Part shown: one piece after another, positions 25,962-37,287 of the stretch
How the letters are laid out: each line of letters opens with the position of its first letter
How positions within the stretch are numbered: the first letter of the stretch is position 1
Made by a program: the position numbers and the translations under genes
Assembly: GCA_004009845.1 (NCBI GenBank)
Contig: RMBW01000112.1
Location: 1 to 64,000 of the forward strand
Length of the DNA: 64,000 nucleotides
Source of the DNA: Davidsoniella eucalypti
Lineage: Eukaryota > Ascomycota > Sordariomycetes > Microascales > Ceratocystidaceae
Reading direction: 5' to 3'
Notes under the pieces: generated by a model
The model's input: the letters and a program-made list of their open reading frames with translations, nothing else
Databases searched by the model: none
What the model was told of the DNA's origin: nothing

Positions 25962-25996
25962 GCATGCGAAGTGTATGTAGTGTGCATGCGAAGTTG
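25962..25996. repeat. 22-bp tandem duplication
   Basis: GCATGCGAAGTGT at 25962 recurs at 25984 as GCATGCGAAGTTGT, a period of 22 bp. It is a short local duplication with no gene around it. Confidence 0.6.
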
Positions 25997-26205
25997 TAAT
26001 TGAACGAGACAAAAGGAAAAGGGCCCGAAGATAAACAAACACAGCAATCCATATAGATAAAACTGACGTACTGTACGCACACATATGGTCATATTTTCTG
26101 CAGCCACAGTGTAGGTATGATCTGGTCGACATGTGGCGTAGCATCAAAATATCGGTAAGTCTGAATTTGTTCGCCCTACTTTGGCCCATCTCTTGTGATG
26201 TTGTT

Positions 26206-26229
26206 GCCAAAAAGCCAAAAAGCCAAAAG
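26206..26229. repeat. GCCAAAAA tandem, three units
   Basis: Three nearly identical octamers GCCAAAAA/GCCAAAAG follow each other. Simple repeat, no evident role. Confidence 0.8.
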
Positions 26230-27141
26230 GCCCGGCCTATGAGAAGCCGCCTGCCGGGTGTGGACCCGCTTTTAGGCAAGCCTCTATCCAGCGGAGGGTT
26301 GCAGTCGAAGCGCTGGCCCAGCCAAGATATCAGGCTGTAAGTTGGTGTTAAAACGACATGTTTCTTTTTTGTCACGTTCAACTAGCCTTGGGTTTTTTTT
26401 TCGTCACGGGCTGGGATATCTGCTTTTGCTTTTCTCGCCTGGGGCTGGTTTCTGTCTGATTCTGCTCGTCGTCCGCTGAAACAACTCGTTTTCTCCAGAG
26501 AGAACCAGTGGGCGACCACTGTACTACATACACAATGTACATGACTATTCTCAGGTGTGTATCTCCGCCACGGCAAAACGCTGTTGAGTTACATACAGAA
26601 TTTAGTGCTGTTTTTTCAAAGTGCTTAGGCTTGCTGTAGCACACCGAGAGCTGAGCACAAGCACAGCGAAACTAACCTAATTCAAATCCAACGACATCTT
26701 GTTAAGTTACGAACAACAAAATAGCACTGCTTTGGCTATGCATCGTGTCATTTCCTGGTGTTTCGAGCTTGACATGAAGAACAATTGGCAACCGCAAATC
26801 ATACCCCCTTTCTCTTTGAGACCCCAGGTTAACAAGCCATTTTCGACTGGACTGGGCTGGCTTTACTCAGCCTACGTTCTAGCCTCCTTGCTAGAATTTT
26901 CCTTTTTTTAATCTTTCAGGGTGGCTTGCTGTTACTGCTTCTATATTCGTCTGCCAACCTTCTAAAGCGTAGCTCTCCAGGAATTGAGAACCAGGGGACC
27001 ATCCCCTAGTCTGTCCAGAAAACAACAGCTGGCTGGCTGACTGGCTTGTTTGACGGGCGGACGGACGAGTAGCAGTCTGCTTAAGGTCTGAGTAGAGAAG
27101 TCTGCTGCTACCACTAAAAGTAAACTACATATACATCGTAG

Positions 27142-27173
27142 AACAACAACAATAACAACAACAACAACAACAA
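27142..27173. repeat. (AAC)n microsatellite, one interruption
   Basis: AAC/ACA triplets with one ATA interruption. Non-coding, with no gene context. Confidence 0.9.
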
Positions 27174-27238
27174 TCAGCAAAGTAATCACCCTTGTTAGTC
27201 GACTGGGTTGGCTCGTCAGAAGCTTCTAGACCCTCCCA

Positions 27239-27265
27239 TGTCCATGTCCGTGTCCGTGTCCGTCA
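27239..27265. repeat. TGTCCR hexamer tandem
   Basis: About four to five units of TGTCCA/TGTCCG in a row. Simple repeat outside any supported gene. Confidence 0.8.
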
Positions 27266-28290
27266 GTCAATTTACACACCCTGGTCGCCTGTTTGTTTCG
27301 TTCAGTTTCCGTCTCAAATTCCGCTCAATATCGAGTCGTGATCTTCTATTTGTTGCCTTCTTGACAATAGCCAGCAAGCAGACTCCCCCTTCCAAACATA
27401 AACAAACGTACATATTAGTATGATATCTCTCCGGCCGTAAGAAGAGAAGGTTGAACTGTACGAATGTTAGCCCGACTCCAACAACACTTTCTACGGCAGA
27501 GAAAGACTGGTCATTAAAACTTCTAGGAACAACAACTGTTATTGCTTATGGTATGAGCAATTCTGTACTCTACATGACTTTTGAACAGCACACACATATG
27601 ACGGTGCCCGGGTGTCCTATTGTAGCCTATCATTTGCCCCCAAGCTCCGTCCACGCACGCCCCCCCCTTCTTCCTCTACGGTACTCATGACCAGCCGTTC
27701 TCTTTATTTCAAAATCCCCTCCTCCTCTCTCCCCAATCACTAGCACTATACTATGCGTCGAGTGACATGTACGGCCACATCATGGCTCCGGCTATCCTCG
27801 CCATACTCGCCTACACCTCAGATCGTCCATGTCAGGCTATGAAGTGAAAGTTGCAGTGGCGTGGCCGTGAGCTGCCCGCTCGCCCGTACAGGAAGCGATA
27901 TCCCGATGTATTCATAGATAACGCCATGTATAGCTAGAGTAGTGTTGCTGCCGTTACTTTTGCTGCTGTTAATACAGCTCTCTTCATCGATATACATACC
28001 ACTGTAACTACTTTCTACCAGCATTATTATATGCTTGGCTAAACAAGGAGATAGACCCGGTGATCGCTTCGCTGTCGTTCCTCATCCCAAACATGTGTCC
28101 CAAAGTTCCCTACTGACGCTTTTTTTTTCACTGCTGCCGTCTAGCCAAGATAAGTTGTAGCCAGAAAATCTAACTCTTTTTTTATCCTATATTTTTATAT
28201 TATTATCTTAGCTGTAATCAGCCCATGTCCGTCATGTACTAATCTCTTTTGTCTAGAGCTACCGTTGATCACCAGGTGATTCGCGTCTCT

Positions 28291-28395
28291 CGGTACGGAA
28301 TGCCTGCTCATTGTCAATGGACTGACTATCCACTAGGAGAGGATCGTGGTGAAAATGCATTACGGTACGGAACGGAATGGCACAATACGGTACGG
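28291..28395. promoter_or_regulatory. Cluster of CGGTACGG words
   Basis: CGGTACGG occurs at 28291-28298, within ACGGTACGG at 28362-28370 and again at 28387-28395, with a further ACGGAA between. Three copies of an 8-mer in 105 bp is more than expected by chance. Such clusters can bind a transcription factor, but no gene is close (DPB4 ends 6 kb away), so the role is unknown. Confidence 0.3.
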
Positions 28396-31049
28396 CAGGT
28401 GAGCATTGACGGATTTGAAAGCACATGAGCATTGTAGCAGATAGGACTTTAATGTAATGCTGTGTGTTATCTGCGCACATTACATTACATAGGAGTACAG
28501 GTATACACACCTTGGGTATAAATTATACTGACCTTCATACCACCCGTTTATTCAATGTTTATTTTTATGTTTTTAGTCGCCAACTTGACCTCCGCGACCA
28601 ACATCGGCAGCACTATCCAGTATGGTATAAGCATTCCATAGTCTCGAATCATTCTATTAGCGTTATGTATTTAGCATCTACCTAAAGAACACCGTGTATT
28701 AGCAGTGGTAACAGGAACAGCAAAAACAGTAGTAGTCACAGATGAAGATCTAGTCAACTTAGTGCTGCGTCCAACAAGGTCACAGGCTTGAGCCCTATGA
28801 TCCCATAGTATCTCACGTCTATACGGGGCTATCCACCAACCATTACTGCTGGCCTTGAGATAGGGTTACCGTTAATACGTTTCTTTTTCTTGTACTAAGC
28901 TGATCGCAACGTCTGCCTGCAGCCATCCACACACTAGTGGGTGAAGTAGTGCTACTATCTATTCACAACTACAACTATATCCCACATTAGCCATCCAAAT
29001 ACGAGTAGTCAGGCCTCATAATGACTATGGAGTGTCTATTCAAAAGCAAGTGATGAAGATGAATACAAAAAAAAAAGAAAAAGGATAGATCTGAAGAGAT
29101 ACTAGGTAATACTACGGTGAAGAGGCAAAATATCCCACCCCTAGACGTCACTATGTGCTTGTCTGGTCGGCACAAGCAAGAAGAAAAGACAAAAAGGAAA
29201 GCATAACTGCATGTCAACAGCGCTAGCCAACTCACTTATACTTAGTAGTCATTAGTTTATCCCACTGCTACTCTTATTTACGCTTGCTATAGATACTCGA
29301 AATCTTGACTCCCAAGACAGCAATCCTACAGCGTTTCCTAGTTCACAAACTCGAAATCGAGGAATATGTTCCTAGGTGGCTCCAGAAGCCTATACGCCAT
29401 GTCCATGATGAACTCCTCCGATCTAGCATAGCTAAGGTTCACTTGACTGTGGGTGATGAAGATATCGACCTTCGTAAAGAGAAGTTACAGTAGGACTTTT
29501 TAAGCGCAAGAACACTAAATAAATACTGTGTCTGAGAGCAGCAAACATGCATAATCTCCTCCGTTTTTTTTCTTACTACCCACATCTTCTTTGTTACTAC
29601 ACATATCTGCTACTATGATTCTTCGGTTATTATCAAGAGCACCGGCATCTAGAATACAACCCTAGTGTGCAACCCTAATATGCTTACATTGCGACCTCGA
29701 CTACTACAATACTACAGTATCAGATACGGCTACTTATTCCTACGTTATGTGCTAGCTATTATTGCCTTCCCTAAGTCAACTTCGTTTTGTGATTCCTACA
29801 TTGTGTTAGCAAAGCAACTAGAACCAAGACTTCAACAAGGCTTAGCCTACTTGGCCTTGTTCACAACGTTTGCCGTTCCTGCACATGTACCATTCGGGTA
29901 GATTATTACAAGTAGGCCTTTGCCTTAATTTCTTCACCGCTTGTCTTGCTCAGATCTCGGATTTCTGGCCACTGCAACGACATGACCTTTTTCTCTCTTT
30001 TCCAAGACGTTTGAGCCATTGTGTCATTTTCTGAAATCTGACCGAGATACAGCAAACAGCGATTTTTGTTTTCTTGATTGTTCGGCGATTCTTGTGATTT
30101 TTTGTAAAAGGCGTATACTTGAATATCAGAAGAATACAACAGTGGTTCAACGCTACGCAAATCAACGTGTAGATTGCTTGTGGGAGTGATTTCTGCAGTA
30201 ATACACAACTATATATAATATATACAAAACCCCCAATCTCGGCCATATATATGAACGTTGCGAGGGGGTGAAGAAACAAACTGGTTACCGATATCGTAGA
30301 CACGCCTCTCTTTCTCCGTACAGTATCAATCTGAAGTGTAGTGCTGGCTTACCGGAACAAGACGCCCGGTCATAATCCTTTTTCCCGGCTGGTCCTTTTT
30401 ATCTCTAGGAATGTCTTGCTCACGCCCATCCACTCGCTACATACTCGGCCCCTTCTTTACATGTACTACTGGCTGTAATGCGCTGTATAGATTGAGAAGA
30501 GCTTGGATGGGGTTTCCAGATCTATTTGCACACTCACAGGCATTGTACTGGTGTGCAACTTACACTATTTGTCAGGGCATACCGTTCACAGGTACATAGC
30601 TTTCATCATATAGCCTAACATCGTGTGCCCAAGAGGCAACTTGTTGTTTGATGAAAATCTCAATATTAGCCTATATCTACAGCCCTTTTTTGACGCCCTT
30701 CACCGAAGCCTAATCTCAGCATTATGTTCTTTGGCCCCTAGAGCAAAATAGCGATTGCTTTGTGGTTTGACTAACCCAAAGAAAAGAATCTAAAAAGGGT
30801 TCGAAAAGCATGGAACAGATATGTGCCAAGGATATTGACGGCAAAATGATTTTCTCCGTGGACTCCCCAATTCAGGTATCAGCTGAATTTCACTCTGGTA
30901 CCGCTTCACCGCACAGACAATCATGTTGTGAGCTGTAAGCGTTGCTCGTTCTTTGCTGTACCCACCAATGTGATATGTCTAAGAGACTGTTGAGTGGAGG
31001 GCAAGATAATGCACAGCTTGCATGCTGCGGGCAGCAGCAAAACTAATGG

Positions 31050-31077
31050 TACGTACAGTATCATAATACAGTACGTA
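31050..31077. repeat. 28-bp imperfect palindrome
   Basis: The 12-bp arm TACGTACAGTAT (31050-31061) faces ATACAGTACGTA (31066-31077) across a CATA loop. Eleven of 12 positions pair. The single mismatch is symmetric (A opposite A). It could be a cruciform or a dimer-binding site. Confidence 0.75.
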
Positions 31078-32840
31078 TAAGATGGAGCGTTTTGATAGCA
31101 CTCATTACTTACATGTACACTGATCTGATATGCACAGTCGACATTTGTCCGAGGAATGGCAAAAAGAGTTGCCAGGAAGAGCAGGAAAAATGAGGCCAGC
31201 CATTTGCTCCTGCGGCTTTACTTCGACTTGAAATGTAGGTGAGGCCGTAAAGGCAGCAAGAAAATGAAGAAGAGCAACCTCCACCGCTACATTCAGAATT
31301 CGACGACAGGACAAAAAATACGATGAAATTTAAAGGCACGAACAAGAAGAATCAGTCATTGCATGTCTTAGATAATGGACTTTTCTTTTTCTTTTTGCTA
31401 TTGGCTGCCCTTCCCTAACGCAGGTACCCGACTCAGGCTCAGAAACAAACCACCACCAAGGCCTACACTTTTGTCTTTCTTTTTCTTGTCTTGATATATC
31501 TGCATGTATAGCTAGTTTGTCTCTCTATTTGTTGTCTTGGCCTGGATATGCAAAACTAGGCAAGAGAACCCCGAAAAGAAAGAGAAAAAGACGTCTTTGC
31601 TTCCCGTATGGATCCATCCCTCTTGCCGCCATGTCTTCATCCAGGCGTCTGTTTGCGTGGCCAGTTTGCTTCTTTATTTTGTTTGTTTGATTGATGTGCT
31701 GTGCCGTGAAGCAGCAGCCTTGGCTTCCCTTTCTCTCGGTCTTTGTGTTTCGTTTTGTAGTTGTGACGCCGTAGCATTGGGCCATCAGTCACGGATATAG
31801 TAGTAACTTTGCCAAAACTAGCGGGAAGCTGAGATGCCTGACCACGGGGTCTTACGATGTGCTCAGAAGGGATAGATAGAGAGAAAGAACGAGGTAGAGA
31901 GGCGGCGTAGAGAAGGGACGGGTGTGCAGAAGACAATGGTAGTATATCGACGGTCTTAAGGGGTGCTATAGCCCTTCAGGGAGCCATGAATTGGTAGCAA
32001 TAGGGTCTCTGCCAGAGGGAGCATTTCTACATCGAAGCATTCAAGCGGTTTTATTGGGGTCTGGGGAAAGGACCTAACTAATTGTGAAATGGAGGCAACC
32101 GTCCCGTCACGATAGTCGGAAATCCGTTGGCAGTTCACTCCTGTTTCCTCGCCTGCATCTCTTGTCACAGGCAAAAGAAAGAGACTAGTCCTGGAGCAGA
32201 GCAATGCCGAGAGAGAAAGAAAGCCTTCTAGGCCGAACCGTGGTTCTTTGGCCTAGAAATGACGGCGTTTTTCGTTCGGTAGAGACTCTGGCTTGGTTGC
32301 CGCCTCCAGGATCAGGAACTTGAATTGGGCAAGACCGCTCCTGAAGCCGTACTAATACGACTGGCTAAATACAAACGGCGATGGCTATTAGTTGACAAGT
32401 ATACAGTTGTATGCTTCTTCTTGCTATACACAAAGCAGCCAAGTAAGTATGAAGTACAGGTGTAGAAAAGACAGGAAAAAGGGAAGAAAAAGAGCGGGAT
32501 TCGCTTTCAATGACACGCTACCTTCCTTGCTTCCTTGACCCATGGCGTAGCGAGACGCTGGTGACGGAGCCATGCGTCTTCGCCTATAGGCTCATCTCAT
32601 CTCATTCTTTTTTTTTCCTGTCTTCTTTTTTGCCTATTTGCCTCCTTCGACTGCATCTTCCAGGCATAGCGTTGCATTGAATTCCAGGGAAAAAAAACAA
32701 GTTTGGACTCTACCAACCTAGGCCCAATGAGCGTCCGGCAACCTGATATTTGCTTTTTGCTGCGGTCTGATGGAATGTTTTCCGGATCTTCGCACCACCA
32801 TCAACAACCGACAATAACAATAACAGCAACGACGTCAATA

Positions 32841-32872
32841 GTAGCAGTAGTAGTAGTACTAGCACTAGTAGT
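32841..32872. repeat. TAG/TAC trinucleotide-rich tract
   Basis: An interrupted AGT/AGC trinucleotide run. It causes spurious poly-Val or poly-Leu open frames on both strands. No gene. Confidence 0.7.
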
Positions 32873-33961
32873 AACGACTGCAATTTCTCCCAGTCACAAG
32901 TCAGGTATCGAATCGATCGAGCCCGCCAGGCTGACTGATCGACACGATCTCGTGTCTGGTCTAGCCTGGCCTGGCCGAAACTCAAATAGTGCTTTGCTTT
33001 GCTGTGCAACAGGCTCAACGTACATCTATTCTTCCTCTTGCTTGGACAGATAGTACGACATACTTGGCATGTTGAGCTGGCCGTGTGATTGGGTGGTCCT
33101 CGATTCGATTCGACATGTTTGCTGTCTCACAAGCCGACTACCGCTATTGTTTCTTTTGACCTGCTTTGCCTCGGCCGTACAGTTGCTGAGAAGATAGAGA
33201 TTCGGCTTCTGCCAGAAAGCAAAGCAGACGCCGCTGTCTAGAGAAAAGCATAGCTGTACCCGCCATCACCAAGCACACGGACCTTTTAAGAGAGATATAC
33301 GAGTGCACCGAAAGTGGCAGTAGTTCATGAACCGCCGGGGCAGGAGAAAAGGAAAGACAGGACGAGAATAGACTGGAAGACGTGAAGGCGTTAAGACCAT
33401 AGTATCTCCTGCTTTTTACTTTCTGCTTCTGTCATCCCCGGACAAACAAATCGTGAGAAGGTCCGGCACGCCTCCTTCCTTTGCTTTGATCTTTAGCTGC
33501 GCTACACACATGATTTGAAAAAGGAAAAAAAAACGAAGAATGGCAAGCACACAAACTAAAAAAAAAATGAACGAGCAATGGTCAGGCAAAAGCGGCAAGA
33601 AACGAAGACGACTCCAAAGCAAAGTAACATTAACACACGGACTTCCTTTTCGGCCCAGACAGCGTAGCCATGAGGCTTCCGTTTGCTGTCCATCGCTTCC
33701 ACAGCAAGACAATATAGTATAGGCTTTGCTTTATTTTCTGTGTATATTGTTCACTATGACTGCTGCCTCTTGTTCTGTATCCCATCCGACAGCCTCGTTG
33801 GCCTTCTTTTTGGCTTTGCTTCTAGACACGCCCTTGCTTTAGGTTTCTTGTTTGTAGCTCACAAGTTGCCTAGGCAGAAATAACTAGCAAAAGAAACACC
33901 ATAGAAATAAAGTCTGGAGTACGGGTGTCTTTTTATTTACCATACATATGTACCATACTTA

Positions 33962-33974
33962 CCCCCCCCCCCCC
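33962..33974. repeat. Poly(C) run of 13
   Basis: A run of 13 C flanked by AT-rich DNA. Length may be uncertain in assembly. No role evident. Confidence 0.85.
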
Positions 33975-35973
33975 TCGATTATGCCAGCGTGCAAATTTAC
34001 ATACTAGGAATGAAGAGGGCATAAGCCGAGCGCACTATAATCGACGAGACGGTAAAGCCAAATGAAAAACCCATAGATTTACACTAGTCTAGCATGGTAA
34101 TATCACACCCTGCGATATAACACTATCTAAATATCTGTATCGTCATAGTCCCACCCACCATATTACACTTTACCTTCTTTTCCTTCCTGATTCTAGTTTC
34201 TAGTGAGACTTAAAATCATAATGTTTTTCAACACACTGTCAATAAGATGGGAGAGAAGGAACAAAAGAGAGAAAAAAAAAGCCTCGTATGTGTTTAATTT
34301 CCTTTTGTTCGTTTAAGCTTACCACTGCCTTCCTACAATCTCCATGCTCCATTTTCCACCTTTACTTCCTCCACCGGCCCATGGCTTTCGCTAGGTATTA
34401 ACAGTAAACATCATGCCAACGGCATGTTATAGACTGACATGCCTTAGTATTAACTTTTTGTACCCCCCTCAGCAAGCGGCATCAACACTCGTCCTTCGGT
34501 GACAAATACCGGCTTGATATCATACCACTATATCACTCTATATGCGTGTAGATTACATGTGTTTAAATGTCAGTGGCTACATCACAGCCATTGTGATCGT
34601 CAATGTCATATATTTTGTGACCTAAGCTCCATACTTCATATGTATTTGAGGCGTTGTTTACCGGCCTACTATGACTTATAACAGAGTTCCAGTGGACTAT
34701 ATTTGACTATGCCGACTGCATAACTCATATTGAAGCGCCGTATACCCTATGTTTACTACCACTTGCCCACATACAACACCACTACAATAGTTCGTTGTAG
34801 ATGGGTATAATACCAATACGGCGTTTATGATATATTCTTTAGGATATCATATCATGATTTAGCGGTGGACAACCGAATGAAAAAGTTGTTCGAACCGCCT
34901 GCAGCACTAAGATTTAATACTAGCCAAAATATTCCTCGTCCATAAACTAGCGATACCATCTATGATACTCTACCATTATGAAGATATAAATATACGACCT
35001 CATTGGTATCATTATCTTGCTCTCTGATCCAATCATATCTGTATTTCTATTCTGTAGATGGCCATCTAGAAGCGCTTGGTGTTACTATAGCAAATCAAAG
35101 CATAACGTATATACAAAAGTCCTACACCGAATATAAAAAGAGATATACAGCCTGCACAGCCCTGATCTTAGTTCCTTACGCTTACAATATGCAAGTGTTT
35201 CTGCTCATATGTTCATCCTATTATTAAACTGTGTGAAATGCTTCAATGTAGACTAATTCATACCCTCATCCTCATTCTCTTCCAAATTCACTCATATGGC
35301 GGTGGAGGTGGAATATAGAGCAGAGTTGGCCATGTATCACACAGTAAACGAGCAAGTAGCCCCCAATGAGTGTCTAAAGGAAAACAATAATAATGTGACA
35401 TTTAAGATTTCAATGTGTTTGTGGTGGCTAGTTTCAAGCCAAGAACAAAACACACACTTATACGGTATAACGAGCTATACAGACCTAGAAAAACATACAT
35501 TTTTTAGCGAATGAATAATATACTACTAACACTCAACCACTCCTTCGTGCTACCAAGGGGGTCGGATCTAGCTTATTGCTACTGGCAGGAGCTCCTCTGA
35601 TATCATATGTAAGAAAGGAAGAAACTAAAGCTACCACTACTTTCCCCAAGTCGCATCGTCCACTTTCTGAGTCACTACTTGCCCTTCTATATATATCCTT
35701 TCTAGTCTATATTCGGAAGAATGTGGTGGGCGTTTATGCCAATAAGAAGAAAGGGAAGTACTGTTACCAATTAGCTGTGAGTACAACTGACCAAGGACTC
35801 CTACTACTGGGCCCTAAGTACCACATTGGACCTCATGACTACATCGTGTGGACTAAAAAGAATTGCTTGCCCTTCAGGCCTTTGCTGCCAGCCCTTTGTT
35901 CCTTGGCATTTTGTTTCTGTAGTCTTGGGTATACTTTTTCTTAGATTCCAGGCTCAGCCCCCCCTTCCAGAGA

Positions 35974-36016
35974 AACAATAGTTGCCCAAGACCTTTTCCT
36001 GGGCCTTTCTATTGTT
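35974..36016. other. Stem-loop with two paired segments
   Basis: AACAATAG (35974-35981) pairs with CTATTGTT (36009-36016), and GCCCA (35984-35988) pairs with TGGGC (36000-36004). An internal loop of 2 and 4 bases and an 11-base apical loop complete the structure. It lies about 1.3 kb beyond the stop codon of the homeobox gene, which is transcribed toward it, so it could sit in or just past its 3' UTR. No adjacent U run argues for a terminator. Confidence 0.55.
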
Positions 36017-36234
36017 CCATGACTGAAGAAAGGGACTGTTTTAGTAAAAAACGCAGAAGCGTGGAGTAGGGCTTAGCTCGCCCAACATGTCACTTTTCAA
36101 GGCGACGAGAGTATGATGCTAAACAATACTATATTGAAGAGGGATCGGGCACATTGGAACGCAAGATATAGTGAAGAATACTTGGAAAATAAGATAGAAA
36201 TCAATGCTTAATATATAACAAAAAACTATATCAT

Positions 36235-37287
36235 CTAGCCCTGAAGGGGAGCCACCAAACATAGGGCGACACTATTCCAGCATGTAACAAGAAAATAATA
36301 CACTGTGAGAATACTAATAGAAAATCGGTAATGAAGAAAAGAATCGCTAACAATGTGTACAGCTATATTCGCATTAAGAAACAATGATTCTTTTTTGCTG
36401 CTTGGTTGTAGCCACAGCCAAAAGCAAAATAAATGAACCCAAATATATTGCTCCCTAAACGGGAAACAATAGTAAAGGCCTGAAACCAGCGCAAAAGGAT
36501 AAACTCCTGAATATACATAAAATGGAGATCCCAAGTAGAAAACAGATAAAAACCGTAAGAGATCGTTATAGTAAGTAAACAACAAGGTACTGGGGATAGC
36601 TAAAAAGGTGACTCCAGTAAAAGACAGAAGACGAAGAACAAGTACGGAGCAAATAAACTCCCCAAACAAAAGCCGTTGTAACCGAAAAAGCATGGTATAA
36701 ACGAAGGAGAAACGAGTGACAAGTGGCCCAAAAAAAACAAGAAATAAAATATCATAGACCGTGAAACAACAAAACAATATCAGGGAATAGTAAAGGGAAT
36801 ATAACAAAAAAAAAAGTTGTACTGGTGAAAGAAGAAACAGAGAATAGAATAATGTAGGCAGAAAGAATAAACAAAAGCCAAGGGAAAAACCCAAGATAGG
36901 AACAACGCGGGCCGCCGGTCTAAGTGCGATTCAGCTTTTTGATACACGGCTTCATGCTAAGAAATGCAAGGCCGCCATAGAAAGGATGATATGCGAGATG
37001 TTTGGATAACCAACGCAATGTAACGAGATAATAAGAACAAAGATATGACTGACGGTGTGTAAAGGGCAAAATGCATAATACTTTCAATGTGTTCAAGTGC
37101 CGTGTATAAAATAAGAAGGGGGAGGGAGGGGGGCGTGTGTGTAGAAGAAGCCGTAATAATCAATAAAACAGGATATAATGAGGTTGCTGTATGAGAAGAA
37201 CAATAAGAGGCAAGGGATGTTGGTTAGAGATAATGGCACAGGCGGTATCGAAGACATGCATTTACTGCATATTGTCTGCCTCTTTTT
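36235..37287 (-). other. 3' flank of the homeobox gene, strongly T-rich on the transcript strand
   Basis: Directly after the homeobox stop codon the minus strand is unusually T-rich; the plus strand is close to half A by eye between 36235 and 36900. This leaves a 219-codon frame open (36894-36235) that would be a very hydrophobic, Phe/Leu/Tyr/Ser-rich product. It starts only at TTG; the first in-frame ATG is at about codon 68. I read this as compositional skew of a 3' UTR or flank rather than a gene, but a small membrane protein is not excluded. Confidence 0.45.

Larger units (their letters stand above)
22061..36234. other. Gene-free region between the two islands
   Basis: Over 14 kb I can support no gene. 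Open frames reach about 200 codons only once (minus strand, 25773-26381), with no motif, signal peptide or family resemblance. The rest are short and overlapping. The region holds a G-rich tract near 22.95 kb, simple repeats, a CGGTACGG cluster near 28.3 kb, a 22-bp tandem near 25.97 kb, an imperfect palindrome at 31.05 kb and a stem-loop at 35.97 kb. The first several hundred bases after 22060 are the DPB4 3' flank. Confidence 0.6.

Noticed and set aside
25773..26381. 202-codon frame on the minus strand
   Set aside because: No recognisable domain or signal; repeated words (CATGCG, ACATAC) explain part of it; composition is like the surrounding non-coding DNA.
36235..36894. 219-codon hydrophobic frame on the minus strand
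   Set aside because: It opens only at TTG, the first ATG is near codon 68, and the strand is so T-rich that stops are scarce. It is kept as a compositional finding, not as a gene.
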